64,000 bases of DNA from Dyella humicola (GCF_026283945.1 NZ_JAPDPC010000001.1:248001-312000), one strand, 5' to 3'; shown: positions 42,119 to 52,898, counted from the first letter of the stretch. Made by a program: numbers and translations. The notes: a model not told the origin generated them from the letters alone.

Positions 42119-42275
42119 GGAACGAGAGGCGACCCGACTCCCGAGAGCCGCCTCACCACTTTCCAGAATTGCGACGGCGTATAGACCGGTCGTAGCTGCC
42201 GCACATTCATTAGATCAAGCAAGGAGATCCGCTCGCACCGGCCTAGCAATCCTTCAAAAGTGGCAGGAGACATCC

Positions 42276-44044
<1,769 letters not shown>

Positions 44045-44132
44045 TTAGTAGAAGCGGCCCGCAAAGGGCGGTTCGCCGCCCCTCGAATTTTCGCAGATCC
44101 TGCTCGTTTCCCGAAAGGGAGGAGAAGTAGCA

Positions 44133-45074
44133 ATGAAAATCGCACTTGTCGGAACCGGTGCCTTCGGTGAGAAGCATCTCGACGGGCTGAAGAATGTCGA
44201 AGACGTCGAAGTTGTGAGCTTGGTTAGCCAATCTTTGCCAAATGCGCAGGAGGTGGCAAAAAGGTATGGCGTGAATCATGCCACGACGAATCTTGCGGAA
44301 ACCCTGGATCGCCCGGACGTGGATGCCGTCATCCTATGCACGCCAACGCAGGTCCATGCCGAGCAGGCCCTCCAGTGTCTCGAGGCTGGAAAACATGTGC
44401 AGGTGGAAATCCCGCTTGCGGACCGACTCGTTGACGCTGAAGCAGTGCTTGCGAGCAAGCGAAAGACTGGCTTGGTCTGCATGGCCGGGCACACCCGTCG
44501 TTTCAATCCAAGCCATCAATACGTTCACAACAAGATCAAGGCGGGTGTGCTGACCGTCCAACAGATGAATGTGCAGACCTACTTTCTGAGGCGCAAGAAC
44601 ATCAACGCCAAAGGTGAGCCGCGCACATGGACTGACCACCTTCTCTGGCACCACGCCGCCCACACGGTCGATCTGTTTGCGTATCAGGCGGGAGCGATCG
44701 TCAAGGCAAATGCGCTGCAGGGGCCTATGCATCCCGAACTCGGCATTGCCATGGACGTGTCGATCCAAATGAAGGCTGCAAGCGGCGCGATTTGCACACT
44801 CTCACTGTCGTTCAACAACGATGGTGCGATCGGCACGTTCTTTCGCTATATCTGTGACAACGGCACCTATATCGCCAGGTACGACGATCTCGTTACGGGA
44901 AGCGAAGAGCCGGTCGACGTGTCGAAGGTAGCCATGTCGATGAATGGCATTGAACTGCAGGACCGGGAATTCATCGCAGCGATCCGCGAAGGTCGCGAGC
45001 CAAATGGGAGCGTTGAGCAGGTCATTGACTGCTATCGAGTGCTCGGCCAGCTGGAAAACCAGCTTCGAAACTGA
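44133..45074 (+). CDS. ligC: 4-carboxy-2-hydroxymuconate-6-semialdehyde dehydrogenase
   Basis: The protein has 313 residues of the Gfo/Idh/MocA family. It oxidises the LigAB product to 2-pyrone-4,6-dicarboxylate with NADP. The Rossmann motif is 'IALVGTGAFGEKHLDGLKN' near 3-21, then 'DAVILCTPTQVHAEQALQCL' and 'AGHTRRFNPSHQYVHNKIKA', the LigC-type substrate region. The Shine-Dalgarno is gggaggaga. The later enzymes of the pathway (LigI, LigJ, LigK) are not in the window. Confidence 0.92.
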   Translation: MKIALVGTGAFGEKHLDGLKNVEDVEVVSLVSQSLPNAQEVAKRYGVNHATTNLAETLDRPDVDAVILCTPTQVHAEQALQCLEAGKHVQVEIPLADRLVDAEAVLASKRKTGLVCMAGHTRRFNPSHQYVHNKIKAGVLTVQQMNVQTYFLRRKNINAKGEPRTWTDHLLWHHAAHTVDLFAYQAGAIVKANALQGPMHPELGIAMDVSIQMKAASGAICTLSLSFNNDGAIGTFFRYICDNGTYIARYDDLVTGSEEPVDVSKVAMSMNGIELQDREFIAAIREGREPNGSVEQVIDCYRVLGQLENQLRN

Positions 45075-45169
45075 TCGTTCGTAATCGAGCCGTTCACGAG
45101 GGCGACACCTCCCTCCTCTACCTCCCCTGGATAGAGGGCGGCCACATAGACACCATTGGAGTGGCTTGC

Positions 45170-45424
45170 ATGAAAACGCAGGTCTGGCGGAGCCGTGTCA
45201 CCGTCTTCGCGATTTCAGCAATCGACATAGCTTTGAGTTTCTACTGCCCACCCGGGCAGGCGGCGATATTCCGCACCCTGATCACTCAGGTTGCGTTGGT
45301 CATGGCCTGCCTCTCCATCGCTTACGTAGCGAAGATCCTTGGCAACCGATGCTGGCGATGGCGCCAGTCGATATCCCGTTATTGCGGGGATTGCCAATCC
45401 AAGCAACGCCAGACGATGGCCTGA
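45170..45424 (+). CDS. Small membrane protein preceding FUSC transporter
   Basis: The protein has 84 residues from ATG 45170. It has two probable transmembrane helices ('VTVFAISAIDIALSFYC', 'LITQVALVMACLSIAYVAKI') and a basic Cys-containing tail. It ends 5 nt before the FUSC start. By position it resembles the small DUF1656-type partner of aromatic-acid efflux systems, but I cannot show homology. The overlapping frame from 45166 is not used. Confidence 0.5.
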   Translation: MKTQVWRSRVTVFAISAIDIALSFYCPPGQAAIFRTLITQVALVMACLSIAYVAKILGNRCWRWRQSISRYCGDCQSKQRQTMA

Positions 45425-45429
45425 TCGAC

Positions 45430-46536
45430 ATGGCGACCCTGACCTTCATTCGTCGATGGCTACACATGGCGAGTTCGCGCGCTGCTGTGGATCCACGCCT
45501 AGTCGACGAGATCGAATGCATGGCATCCGTGTTGCTGGCGACGCTTATCGCCAAGGCGGTGGGCATGCCCAACATCTCCTGGGCAGCGATATCCGGATAC
45601 TTTGTGATTCGCGGAAGGATGACGGAGATCCTGACGCGGGGCAGCCTCCGCCTGGTTGGGACCACTGTTGGCGCCCTTCTCGCAGCGTTACTTGGCCCGC
45701 AGATTCTTCCTGGCCCGATGGCCGTCGCGTGTGTCGGCGCTTTCGTGGGCCTACTTTCGATCTATGGCGCACTGACGGCGCAGCGCTCCCAGGCCTGGCT
45801 GCTGTTCGGACTAATGTTCGGACTGACCCTGTTTGACAAATACGAGCATACAGATCACTTGTTGCGTGAGATTGCCGCTGGGCGCCCGCTCCAAGCCGCT
45901 GTTGGGATCATCGCGGCGATTGTCGTTGGGTATGTGTCCTCATTAACCGCCAGGCGCTACTGGCCAGCCCTTGTAGTCCCTGCGCCGAAAGCCATTGACT
46001 GGTCATCGGAAGCTGCGGCGCGCGCGCTTCTCGGTGGCCTGGCGATCTTGCTTCTTCCGTGGGCTTACGTGGCCTTCGCCATCCCCGGGCCAGCACAGGG
46101 CTACGTCACCATCATCACCGCGATGTTGTTTCCTCTAGCAGGCGCACCACGACGCTCAAAGTTGATTGCAACACGCCTGATTCAACGGATAGCTGGCAGC
46201 CTCGCTGGCGGTGCTGTGGCGGGTCTTCTGATTCTCATTGCTCACGGTATGCCAACACTACTCATCGGTGGCATGACACTGAGTGTTGGTGTCGGACGGT
46301 ACGTCGAGAACCGCAAAAGTCAGATCGCTCACGGGGGCACGCAGTTCATTCTCACCGTGCTTGTCGCTCTCGCAGCGGACAGTTACGAGCAAGCCAACAT
46401 TGAGCCCGCCATTAGCAGGCTCTGCGGCATCTTTTTCGGAATGACGCTGCTCGCAGCTGTCACGTTCACATGGAGTGCCGTCCTTCTTCCCACACTCAGG
46501 GCGATATCTCTAGCGTCATTTTCCTCTCGCTCTTGA
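45430..46536 (+). CDS. FUSC-family aromatic acid transporter
   Basis: The protein has 368 residues from ATG 45430. It is shorter than the classical AaeB type (~650), being one membrane half-repeat set. Segments 'VLLATLIAKAVGMPNISWAA' and 'GYFVIRGRMTEILTRGSLRL', then 'GTTVGALLAALLGPQILPGP', are the FUSC signature; about ten hydrophobic helices follow. In this operon it probably moves benzoate-type acids, in which direction is unknown. A longer open frame upstream overlaps the small gene and is a shadow. Confidence 0.82.
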   Translation: MATLTFIRRWLHMASSRAAVDPRLVDEIECMASVLLATLIAKAVGMPNISWAAISGYFVIRGRMTEILTRGSLRLVGTTVGALLAALLGPQILPGPMAVACVGAFVGLLSIYGALTAQRSQAWLLFGLMFGLTLFDKYEHTDHLLREIAAGRPLQAAVGIIAAIVVGYVSSLTARRYWPALVVPAPKAIDWSSEAAARALLGGLAILLLPWAYVAFAIPGPAQGYVTIITAMLFPLAGAPRRSKLIATRLIQRIAGSLAGGAVAGLLILIAHGMPTLLIGGMTLSVGVGRYVENRKSQIAHGGTQFILTVLVALAADSYEQANIEPAISRLCGIFFGMTLLAAVTFTWSAVLLPTLRAISLASFSSRS

Positions 46537-46543
46537 TACCCCG

Positions 46544-48082
46544 ATGGCTCTCCCCATGCATTTCCGAACCGGATGCTCAAAAGAGCGACAAGCGCTGTGG
46601 TGCATCACAGCCGCCCTCGCTCAATCCGTGGTCTGCGCCAGTGCGCACACCCAAGACGCCATGCCAGCTGCGCCGGAACGCAGCCTCCGGACTGCGATTC
46701 AGGCCGGCAACGTCTCGCAGTCCAAGCCCCCCTTGGAGAACGATGCGGTGCCGAGCGAAACGATCGTTCCGTCACCCGAAGTGGCATCGGCAAACGATCA
46801 GGATTCAGAGCGTAGTCGATTCCAACATTGGCAGGCCAACAATCCGATCGGGCGCCAGCTTCGCGAACTGAAGGACGAAGGCATCGCCCTCAACGGTCGC
46901 TATGTAGACAACGTTGCGGCAAATCCCGTGGGAGGCGTGAAGCGTGGCAGCGCGGAATCCCACTGGTTCGAGCTCCGTGCTGATATCGATCTTGACCGCG
47001 TGGCAGGCTGGACAGACACGCGCTTGCACATTCAGGGCGCCGACTTTGAAGGGCAAAGTCTGGCGGTGAGGGATGTCGGAAACTCCGTAAGCTTTCAGCA
47101 GTCCTGGCGCGCCGTGTCCGGGTGGCGACTCACCCAGCTCAATGTCGAACATGATTTCGGAAAGCTAAACGTCCTGGTTGGACGAGCTGCGCTCAATTCC
47201 TACTTCAACTCATCGCCGTTCAATTGCGTCTTCATGAGCAATACGTCGTGCCTTACGGCATATGGTCCGATTGCTGCGATCGGCATAACGGCGTTCCCTA
47301 ACTCTTCCTGGGCCGCAAAGTTTCGCTACTCGTTCGACGATCGTACCTATGTTCAAGCAGGCGTCTTTGACTACAACAGCAAACTCAATCTTCCAGGCAA
47401 AGGTGGCGTCGACTTCTCGCTCTTCCAGGGAACAGGTACCCTGGTTGCGTTAGAGACCGGGTATGACACGAACTTCGCCAACGATGATTACCCGCGCCGC
47501 TATCGGCTTGGTGTCGATATCAACACCGACCCCGGCATCAGCCCTCTCTACGACCGCCATGGGCAGCCGGCAGGCATCAGTGGCCAGCCGCGCGCCGAGC
47601 AGACGGGAACTCGGATGGGCGTGTACGCACTTGCTGACCAAGTTGTATGGCGACCCGATCCAATGAGCCAGCGAAACTTAGCGCTGTTTGGCCGCGCGTT
47701 CTACAACGCGGGTGCGCCGACGGCGATCGACTCATTCGCTGCCATCGGCCTTGTTAAAACCGGCACTTTCGCCGGTCGCGATCAGGATACGATTGGCGTC
47801 TTGGTCTCAGACGTTCGCTTCAGCTCTGAAGAGCTTGAATATCTACGCGAGCTGCGGAAGAAGGCCGGAGGAGTGGGGAAGCCGCATCGAGACGAGATCA
47901 TTGGTGAGGTGAACTACGGATACGCCGTTGCACCAGGAATCCGGGTCCTGCCCAATATCCAGTTCGACATTCACCCAGATTCCATCAACGCGCCGCATTC
48001 CAAAAGAAACATCCCTTCCGCGATCGTCGTTGGCGTTCGACTCGATATCTGGCTGGCGCCGCTTTTCACGGGTCAGCGATGA
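46544..48082 (+). CDS. OprB-family carbohydrate-selective type porin
   Basis: The protein has 512 residues. The first ~30 are a plausible signal region, although basic at the start ('MALPMHFRTGCSKERQALW'), so the start may be later. The barrel begins near 'GRQLRELKDEGIALNGRYVD' (OprB N-terminal signature) and ends 'VVGVRLDIWLAPLF'. It follows FUSC by 7 nt, so it is the last gene of the lig operon. It would allow outer membrane entry of the aromatic acid. Confidence 0.86.
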   Translation: MALPMHFRTGCSKERQALWCITAALAQSVVCASAHTQDAMPAAPERSLRTAIQAGNVSQSKPPLENDAVPSETIVPSPEVASANDQDSERSRFQHWQANNPIGRQLRELKDEGIALNGRYVDNVAANPVGGVKRGSAESHWFELRADIDLDRVAGWTDTRLHIQGADFEGQSLAVRDVGNSVSFQQSWRAVSGWRLTQLNVEHDFGKLNVLVGRAALNSYFNSSPFNCVFMSNTSCLTAYGPIAAIGITAFPNSSWAAKFRYSFDDRTYVQAGVFDYNSKLNLPGKGGVDFSLFQGTGTLVALETGYDTNFANDDYPRRYRLGVDINTDPGISPLYDRHGQPAGISGQPRAEQTGTRMGVYALADQVVWRPDPMSQRNLALFGRAFYNAGAPTAIDSFAAIGLVKTGTFAGRDQDTIGVLVSDVRFSSEELEYLRELRKKAGGVGKPHRDEIIGEVNYGYAVAPGIRVLPNIQFDIHPDSINAPHSKRNIPSAIVVGVRLDIWLAPLFTGQR

Positions 48083-48298
48083 CCCTTGGCTGTCGCCCGC
48101 TGCCACTGCAACTCGGGTAGTGGATCATCCGATCGACAGAAAATAGGCGCCGCCACGGGCGCCCCGACGGGCCATTCGCGTTGAGCACTTCAGTTGGTCA
48201 GCCCCATGGCAGGCGCGCAGCCAACACGACGCCCACCCTGAAGATGCCAGCAGCCATTGCTCTCGGTTCGCATTCCTATTGAGCTGATTGTCAGGTAG

Positions 48299-48613
48299 CT
48301 ATCGCTCACCAGAATCAACTTCAGCCCGAGCGGAATCCGCACTCTCGGCTCCCGTCATCAGATCCCACACTCGATCCACGTCACCTTCAGCGAGCAACTG
48401 GTACGCGGACTTGCCATCGAGACACCTCTGTCGAAGACACATCCAGTTTGCCGCCCGGTCTCGTGTGCCAAAGGTATACACAGCCATGCTCGCCAACGTG
48501 GATGCCCTACGCTCAAGCAAGGCAAAGGCATCCTTTCTGACCGTATCGCGCAATGCCTCGACCTCGGCGATATCGGCCACGATCTGTTCGTACTTGCATG
48601 ACTCTTTATACAT
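48299..48613 (-). CDS. Small protein with MbcA/ParS/Xre antitoxin-like C-terminus (1)
   Basis: The protein has 104 residues from ATG 48613, which has AGGAAT 4 nt upstream; the frame extends further but this start is best. The C-terminus 'AANWMCLRQRCLDGKSAYQL' followed by LAEGDVDRVWDLMTG resembles the toxin-binding DUF2384 motif (WL..p...L.g.sp..ll...G...v). The N-terminal part is helical ('VEALRDTVRKDAFALLERRA'). No RES-domain toxin is found next to it. Confidence 0.5.
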   Translation of the reverse strand: MYKESCKYEQIVADIAEVEALRDTVRKDAFALLERRASTLASMAVYTFGTRDRAANWMCLRQRCLDGKSAYQLLAEGDVDRVWDLMTGAESADSARAEVDSGER

Positions 48614-48718
48614 AGCGATTCCTATTGTTGCCCCAAGTTGAGAGTGCCAGGCGGTGCATGATCGTGAAGCGACTTTTTCGCCCATGGCGTGCATTGCGAT
48701 CACCGCCCAATCGAGTTT

Positions 48719-49027
48719 CTAATCTCGATCACCAGATTGAATGCACTTGAGAAAGCCAATGACGAACTCCGCATCGCCCTGAGCCACAAGCTGACGAGCC
48801 GAAAGATTGCCGAGTTCAACGATAGGCACATTGCGGTACCAGTCCATCGCAGCAGCTACGTTTGGCTCAATTTTTCTTGCGAGCCCGAGAACTGCGATGG
48901 TGGCGGCGAGTGATGAGCATTTGCGGTTCACGTCCACGCGGTTTGCCGTTGCGGGCAATTCTGGAATCTGGGGGCCGTGTCCGAATGAATTGCCCCGATT
49001 AAGAGCAAAGATGCGAGGGTTCTTCAC
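48719..49027 (-). CDS. Small protein with MbcA/ParS/Xre antitoxin-like C-terminus (2)
   Basis: The protein has 102 residues. The C-terminus 'AMDWYRNVPIVELGNLSARQ' then LVAQGDAEFVIGFLKCIQSG again fits the DUF2384 pattern. The N-terminus is basic and lacks an obvious helix-turn-helix. It lies about 105 nt upstream of gene (1) in the same orientation, suggesting one transcript. Confidence 0.5.
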   Translation of the reverse strand: MKNPRIFALNRGNSFGHGPQIPELPATANRVDVNRKCSSLAATIAVLGLARKIEPNVAAAMDWYRNVPIVELGNLSARQLVAQGDAEFVIGFLKCIQSGDRD

Positions 49028-49460
49028 GACGCAGTCTCTGTTGGTTCATATGAAGGACGATGAGTTGCAAGCCGCATCGGACCATCGAGAGGACCGGGTC
49101 ACGACAGGCCAGCCGTGCCAACAGGCAGGCCGTACTCCACGCCCCGTCGGATTCGCGCAGGGACGCTGGTTGTGCAAGAAGGTCGTGGGGTGGCCTCCTG
49201 GCAACGTCTACATAAGCCGCTCGGTCTGCACCATTCGGGGACCAAACAGAGGCGGAGAAGCGGACCTACGTAGGGTAGGCTCGGGCGCGCTGGAAAAAGC
49301 CGAGGCACTCCGTCTGTACGGCCAGGGAAGGGTTCAAGCGTCAGATGTCTTCCCATGCGCACCCATTGCAAGTCGCGGGAACGAGGCCGCTCGGTCTTCA
49401 TGGAAGCGCTCCGGGTGGGGTCTATGGAGAACATGCTAGAACTGGAGCAGAATCTGTAAA
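49028..49460. other. Region without a supported gene
   Basis: 433 bases between the antitoxin-like gene and the GlxA-type regulator. Several frames are open on both strands but none has a recognisable protein, and codon use does not match the neighbours. It should carry the promoter of the regulator at 49461. Confidence 0.4.
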
Positions 49461-50480
49461 ATGACCAAGACCCAAGAGATTCTGCCAGTTGCCGCTGGGC
49501 CGGCCGACCGGCCGAAGGTGGTCGTTTTCCTCGCATTTCCTGAAATGGGCCTATTGGACATCTCGGGGCCCCAGACCGTGTTTTCATCGGCCAATCACTT
49601 CCTCGAGGAGCGCGGCTCTACGGGCTATGAGCGCCATACGGTCAGCATGGCTGGCGGCGTCGTGATGACTCTCGAAGGTATTGGCATTCATACCCGTCCA
49701 ACTCGCGAGCTAGACGAGGTCGAGATCGACACAATTGTGGTGCCCGGGGCTCGAGATATGTTGGTGGTGCTAACTGACGACGCGTTGGTGTCGTGGTTGC
49801 GCACAGCTTCTCACCGAGTACGGCGCGTCGCGTCAGTGTGTTCTGGCGCGTTCCTGCTTGCGGAGGCCGGGCTTCTCTGTGGGCGGCGAGCGACGACACA
49901 CTGGCTGTTCGGTGACGCTCTATCTCATCGGTACCCGGACATCTCGGTCGAGCCCAATGCGATCTATGTGCATGACGGCCCTGTCTGGACTTCGGCCGGA
50001 GTCAGCACAGGTATCGATCTTTCCCTGGCGTTAGTGCAGGAAGATCACGGGCATGCTCTCTCCATGCGGGTCGCGCGGCAACTCGTTCTATACATGAAAC
50101 GGCCTGGTGGGCAGACGCAGTTCAGTGAGCTTCTCAAGGCGCAAACAAGCGATGAGGGCGTCTTCGCACCACTGCATGCCTGGATCGAAAAGCACCTCAG
50201 CGATTCACGCCTTACTGTGGAAGACCTCGCAGAGCAGGCGCATATGGGGCCTCGCAGCTTCGCCCGAAGTTACAAGGAGAAGACAGGCCAAACCCCGGCG
50301 CGAGCCCTGGAACTATTCCGTCTCGAGGCGGCACGGCGCCTGCTGGAGCAAACACGGATTAGCACTGCGGAGGTGGCGCGAAAGTGCGGCTTTGGATCTG
50401 AGGAACGTATGCGCGTGACGTTCAAGCGTCATCTGAAAATATCGCCAAGCGACTACCGCAAGCACTTCTTCGCTAGCTAA
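49461..50480 (+). CDS. GlxA-family AraC-type transcriptional regulator
   Basis: The protein has 339 residues. Residues about 18-190 form a DJ-1/PfpI-like domain ('VVVFLAFPEMGLLDISGPQT', 'VASVCSGAFLLAEAGLLCGR'). The C-terminal ~100 residues contain two AraC helix-turn-helix motifs ('LTVEDLAEQAHMGPRSFARS', 'ISTAEVARKCGFGSEERMRV'). It may control the neighbouring lig or catabolic genes, but this is inference. Confidence 0.9.
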   Translation: MTKTQEILPVAAGPADRPKVVVFLAFPEMGLLDISGPQTVFSSANHFLEERGSTGYERHTVSMAGGVVMTLEGIGIHTRPTRELDEVEIDTIVVPGARDMLVVLTDDALVSWLRTASHRVRRVASVCSGAFLLAEAGLLCGRRATTHWLFGDALSHRYPDISVEPNAIYVHDGPVWTSAGVSTGIDLSLALVQEDHGHALSMRVARQLVLYMKRPGGQTQFSELLKAQTSDEGVFAPLHAWIEKHLSDSRLTVEDLAEQAHMGPRSFARSYKEKTGQTPARALELFRLEAARRLLEQTRISTAEVARKCGFGSEERMRVTFKRHLKISPSDYRKHFFAS

Positions 50481-50652
50481 GAGTTCGATTCCGAGCGTCT
50501 TCTAAGACGTCGACCCGCGCCCCATCTAGCGAGTCACGGCGGCTGGATGCATGAAGAACCGCTAGACCTAATGATCCGGGGTTCCTTTGGCGACCAAAGG
50601 AGGCGAAAACTCTAATGTAGTCATTCGTCGTGAGTGTCGGCTTCACTATAAG

Positions 50653-50676
50653 GTCCGCTTCCAACCCGAAGCGGAC
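50653..50676. repeat. 24-bp cassette palindrome, copy R3
   Basis: GTCCGCT-tccaacccga-AGCGGAC, perfect arms. It opens the array of five single-gene units. Confidence 0.85.
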
Positions 50677-50710
50677 GCAAGTGGCACAAATCGCTCCATC
50701 AAAGGGAACT

Positions 50711-51133
50711 ATGGAACGCCTTATTTGGCTTCGACGAAGTGCCGCTTATGCAGTCGCCGTTTGGTGTCTTTGGCGCACGGTGGATACCATCTTCAGGGCC
50801 TTTAAGGGACTGGAGTCGCCGACTTGGGCGATTGGTATTTCGATTGGCTTAGGCACGCTGGCCGTAGGTCTGCTTTGCATGAACAGGATTGCGCGTCGAG
50901 TTGCTGCCGTATTCGCACTTCTGACGGCAATGATCTTCCCGGTCGGCTATATCAATCCCTTCAATGCGATGGACCATCTTGGCGCCAGTCCACCGCCCCT
51001 GGCAGGAATCTTGGTGTGGATGCTGCCATTGGTCACTGGGTTGCTACTGCTCGCCTGGCTGTTAGACCCCCTCGGAGTCGTACACCACGCGGTACTGAAA
51101 GCGCTTAATGTCATGTCCGCTCCCGACCCGTAA
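50711..51133 (+). CDS. Membrane protein, cassette unit 1
   Basis: The protein has 140 residues from ATG 50711 (aaaggga Shine-Dalgarno). It has four hydrophobic helices ('WAIGISIGLGTLAVGLLCMN', 'VAAVFALLTAMIFPVGYI', 'GILVWMLPLVTGLLLLAWLL'). The family is not recognised. The stop codon lies inside the loop of palindrome R4, so the repeat contributes the last residues (SAPDP). Confidence 0.65.
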   Translation: MERLIWLRRSAAYAVAVWCLWRTVDTIFRAFKGLESPTWAIGISIGLGTLAVGLLCMNRIARRVAAVFALLTAMIFPVGYINPFNAMDHLGASPPPLAGILVWMLPLVTGLLLLAWLLDPLGVVHHAVLKALNVMSAPDP

Positions 51134-51138
51134 CGGAC
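51115..51138. repeat. 24-bp cassette palindrome, copy R4
   Basis: GTCCGCT-cccgacccgt-AACGGAC; one arm base differs. It overlaps the 3' end of unit 1. Confidence 0.8.
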
Positions 51139-51182
51139 GCGGTGCACGCTGACTCGCTGGACTCGCGAATCGAAGGAACCGA

Positions 51183-51533
51183 ATGAAGAAGAGCCCCATC
51201 TTGGAAAAATTGTTGGAAGTCGCCGATGGAGACACTGACACCCTCCGGGAGCTGGATAGTAACGGCGACGATTTCAGTATTCCGCGGGAGGTGGAATTCA
51301 TGCTGTTGGCCGACTCGAAGGAAAGCGCGGACAACGCGGCCGACATCATCAATGACTTCAAATACGGCACGGCTGAGGTCCTGAGCGAAGAGGGGGTTTA
51401 CAGCGTTCAGGTGGTCATCTTCATGCCCGTGATGCAGAACGTAATCCTCTCGATTTCTGGATTCATGCAGTGCTTCGCTCAATCCTTTGGCTTGAAATAT
51501 GATGGATGGGGATGCATGGTCCAGAAGGGTTGA
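51183..51533 (+). CDS. RraB-domain protein (ribonuclease E inhibitor-like), cassette unit 2
   Basis: The protein has 116 residues. 'FSIPREVEFMLLADSKESAD' near 31-50, 'SVQVVIFMPVMQNVILSISG' and 'GLKYDGWGCMVQ' match the RraB family, whose E. coli member binds RNase E and inhibits mRNA decay. Whether this accessory copy does so is unknown. The stop is directly followed by palindrome R5. Confidence 0.78.
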   Translation: MKKSPILEKLLEVADGDTDTLRELDSNGDDFSIPREVEFMLLADSKESADNAADIINDFKYGTAEVLSEEGVYSVQVVIFMPVMQNVILSISGFMQCFAQSFGLKYDGWGCMVQKG

Positions 51534-51536
51534 GAT

Positions 51537-51560
51537 GTCCGCTTCCGACCCGGAGCGGAC
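51537..51560. repeat. 24-bp cassette palindrome, copy R5
   Basis: GTCCGCT-tccgacccgg-AGCGGAC, perfect arms, 3 nt after the unit 2 stop. Confidence 0.85.
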
Positions 51561-51648
51561 ATTTCGGTTTGTGTTGAAATGGCCCCTGGATTTTCGACTG
51601 CTGGGGACGGCGCAAGTGGGTGGGTAAGTGTGGGCGAATTTTTGGGCG

Positions 51649-52041
51649 ATGCCAAAACTGCTTAGATTCATGACGGGTCACGCGTTCGCGTGCGTGATTT
51701 TTCTTATCGTGTCCGTCGTGCCGAACGAATCCTTCGCTATTAATGGACGTCACGTCTCCCAGGCGGAATGGTGGAGCAGCGGAGCCGGGTTCTTTGCATC
51801 CATCATCGGCATCTTTGGTCTGGCGGCCGGTGTGGCCATTCTTAGGAAGAAGCCTTGGGCGCGCATGGCCTATCTTGGCTTTGCAACCATCGGACTAGTC
51901 ATTCCTTATCCAATCTTTGGGAACTGGGTACTTGGATTGGTCGGTGCACTGGTTGTGGTAGCCGCCGGGCTTTATCTGTTCAAGATCAAGGCGGTTGTCG
52001 CGTATTTCGAACAAGAGGCACGCGTGCAAGTTGGTAGCTGA
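51649..52041 (+). CDS. Membrane protein, cassette unit 3
   Basis: The protein has 130 residues from ATG 51649. A signal or first helix ('FACVIFLIVSVVPNESFAIN') and three further helices are seen ('SSGAGFFASIIGIFGLAAGV', 'MAYLGFATIGLVIPYPIFGN', 'VLGLVGALVVVAAGLYLFKI'). The family is not recognised. Palindrome R6 begins 7 nt after the stop. Confidence 0.62.
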   Translation: MPKLLRFMTGHAFACVIFLIVSVVPNESFAINGRHVSQAEWWSSGAGFFASIIGIFGLAAGVAILRKKPWARMAYLGFATIGLVIPYPIFGNWVLGLVGALVVVAAGLYLFKIKAVVAYFEQEARVQVGS

Positions 52042-52048
52042 ACCGAGG

Positions 52049-52072
52049 GTCCGCTTACGACCCATAGCGGAC
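52049..52072. repeat. 24-bp cassette palindrome, copy R6
   Basis: GTCCGCT-tacgacccat-AGCGGAC, perfect arms. Confidence 0.85.
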
Positions 52073-52130
52073 CCACCAGGTTAGAAGACCATACGTGCTT
52101 CCGTATTACTCTCGTCGCGAAGAGTTTCCC

Positions 52131-52475
52131 ATGAAGATTGACGCGGTCCGAAAGTACGTGATGGCGCTCGAGGCGGTGACCGAAGAACCGCATCATCAGT
52201 CATCGTCGTTTCGGGTACGGGGAAAGATCTTCGTCACGGTTCCACCCTGCAGGGACGTTATTCACGTCTTTGTGGGCGAAGAGGACCGTGAGACTGCGTT
52301 GGCGCTGTATCCCAATTTTGTCGAAAAGCTGCTGTGGGGAGGCAAGGTTGTTGGTTTGCGAGTGGTGCTGGCGTCGGCCAGCGCCAATGCGGTGAAGTCA
52401 CTGGTCAGCAAGGCGTATGAGACACGTGTACTGAAAGATGCGGGCGCAAAATCCCCTAAACCAAGCCGCTTTTGA
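52131..52475 (+). CDS. MmcQ/YjbR-family protein, cassette unit 4
   Basis: The protein has 114 residues from ATG 52131. 'VRGKIFVTVPPCRDVIHVFV' and 'NFVEKLLWGGKVVGLRVVLA' with the C-terminal 'AVKSLVSKAYETRV' match the small DNA-binding-like MmcQ/YjbR (DUF419) fold. The function is not established. A degenerate palindrome R7 follows the stop directly. Confidence 0.72.
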   Translation: MKIDAVRKYVMALEAVTEEPHHQSSSFRVRGKIFVTVPPCRDVIHVFVGEEDRETALALYPNFVEKLLWGGKVVGLRVVLASASANAVKSLVSKAYETRVLKDAGAKSPKPSRF

Positions 52476-52476
52476 T

Positions 52477-52500
52477 GCCTGCCTCCGACCCATAGCGGAC
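52477..52500. repeat. 24-bp cassette palindrome, copy R7 (degenerate left arm)
   Basis: GCCTGCC-tccgacccat-AGCGGAC. The right arm and loop are conserved but three left-arm bases differ. Confidence 0.65.
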
Positions 52501-52532
52501 CTAAGCGGCAAGTGACCGACCACAGGGGTGGT

Positions 52533-52898
52533 ATGGAAGAAACCAACGATTTATTAGAAGCCATTCGTTCGTTAAACAGCAGATTTCGCGTCGTGCAAAG
52601 TGATTCGCAACGCTTTGAGTTGGCTTTGACACGCGTTGTCCTTGCGGGCACGGAGGGCTCCTACGTCATAGGTTTCACGTCACCTCGAGGTGGCTGGGCA
52701 ATGGAGTGGGATTCAGCGCACTCCAAATGGATCGATCGTCCCGAACTTTCCAGTCCCACATCAGGGCTCATCGCCGAGGCTTTTGTGAAGCAGGTTTCAA
52801 GCGGTTACTCGGTGAGCTTTTCAGATCGCAGGAACCCGTTAGTGCGGTGGGGATTCACTGCTGACGCGATCTCAATTCGCCCGGCGGTTCAGGACTGA
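52533..52898 (+). CDS. Hypothetical protein, cassette unit 5
   Basis: The protein has 121 residues from ATG 52533 (cacaggggtggt upstream). Soluble, mixed alpha/beta: 'LLEAIRSLNSRFRVVQSDSQ', 'TEGSYVIGFTSPRGGWAMEW', 'VSFSDRRNPLVRWGFTADAI'. No family is recognised. Palindrome R8 follows 39 nt after the stop. Confidence 0.6.
   Translation: MEETNDLLEAIRSLNSRFRVVQSDSQRFELALTRVVLAGTEGSYVIGFTSPRGGWAMEWDSAHSKWIDRPELSSPTSGLIAEAFVKQVSSGYSVSFSDRRNPLVRWGFTADAISIRPAVQD

Noticed and set aside
45166-45429. N-terminal extension of the FUSC frame
   Set aside because: It overlaps a better membrane-protein frame (45170-45424), and the FUSC pattern starts after ATG 45430.
48807-49439. 210-residue + strand ORF
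   Set aside because: It is partly antisense to the antitoxin-like gene and has no recognisable domain.
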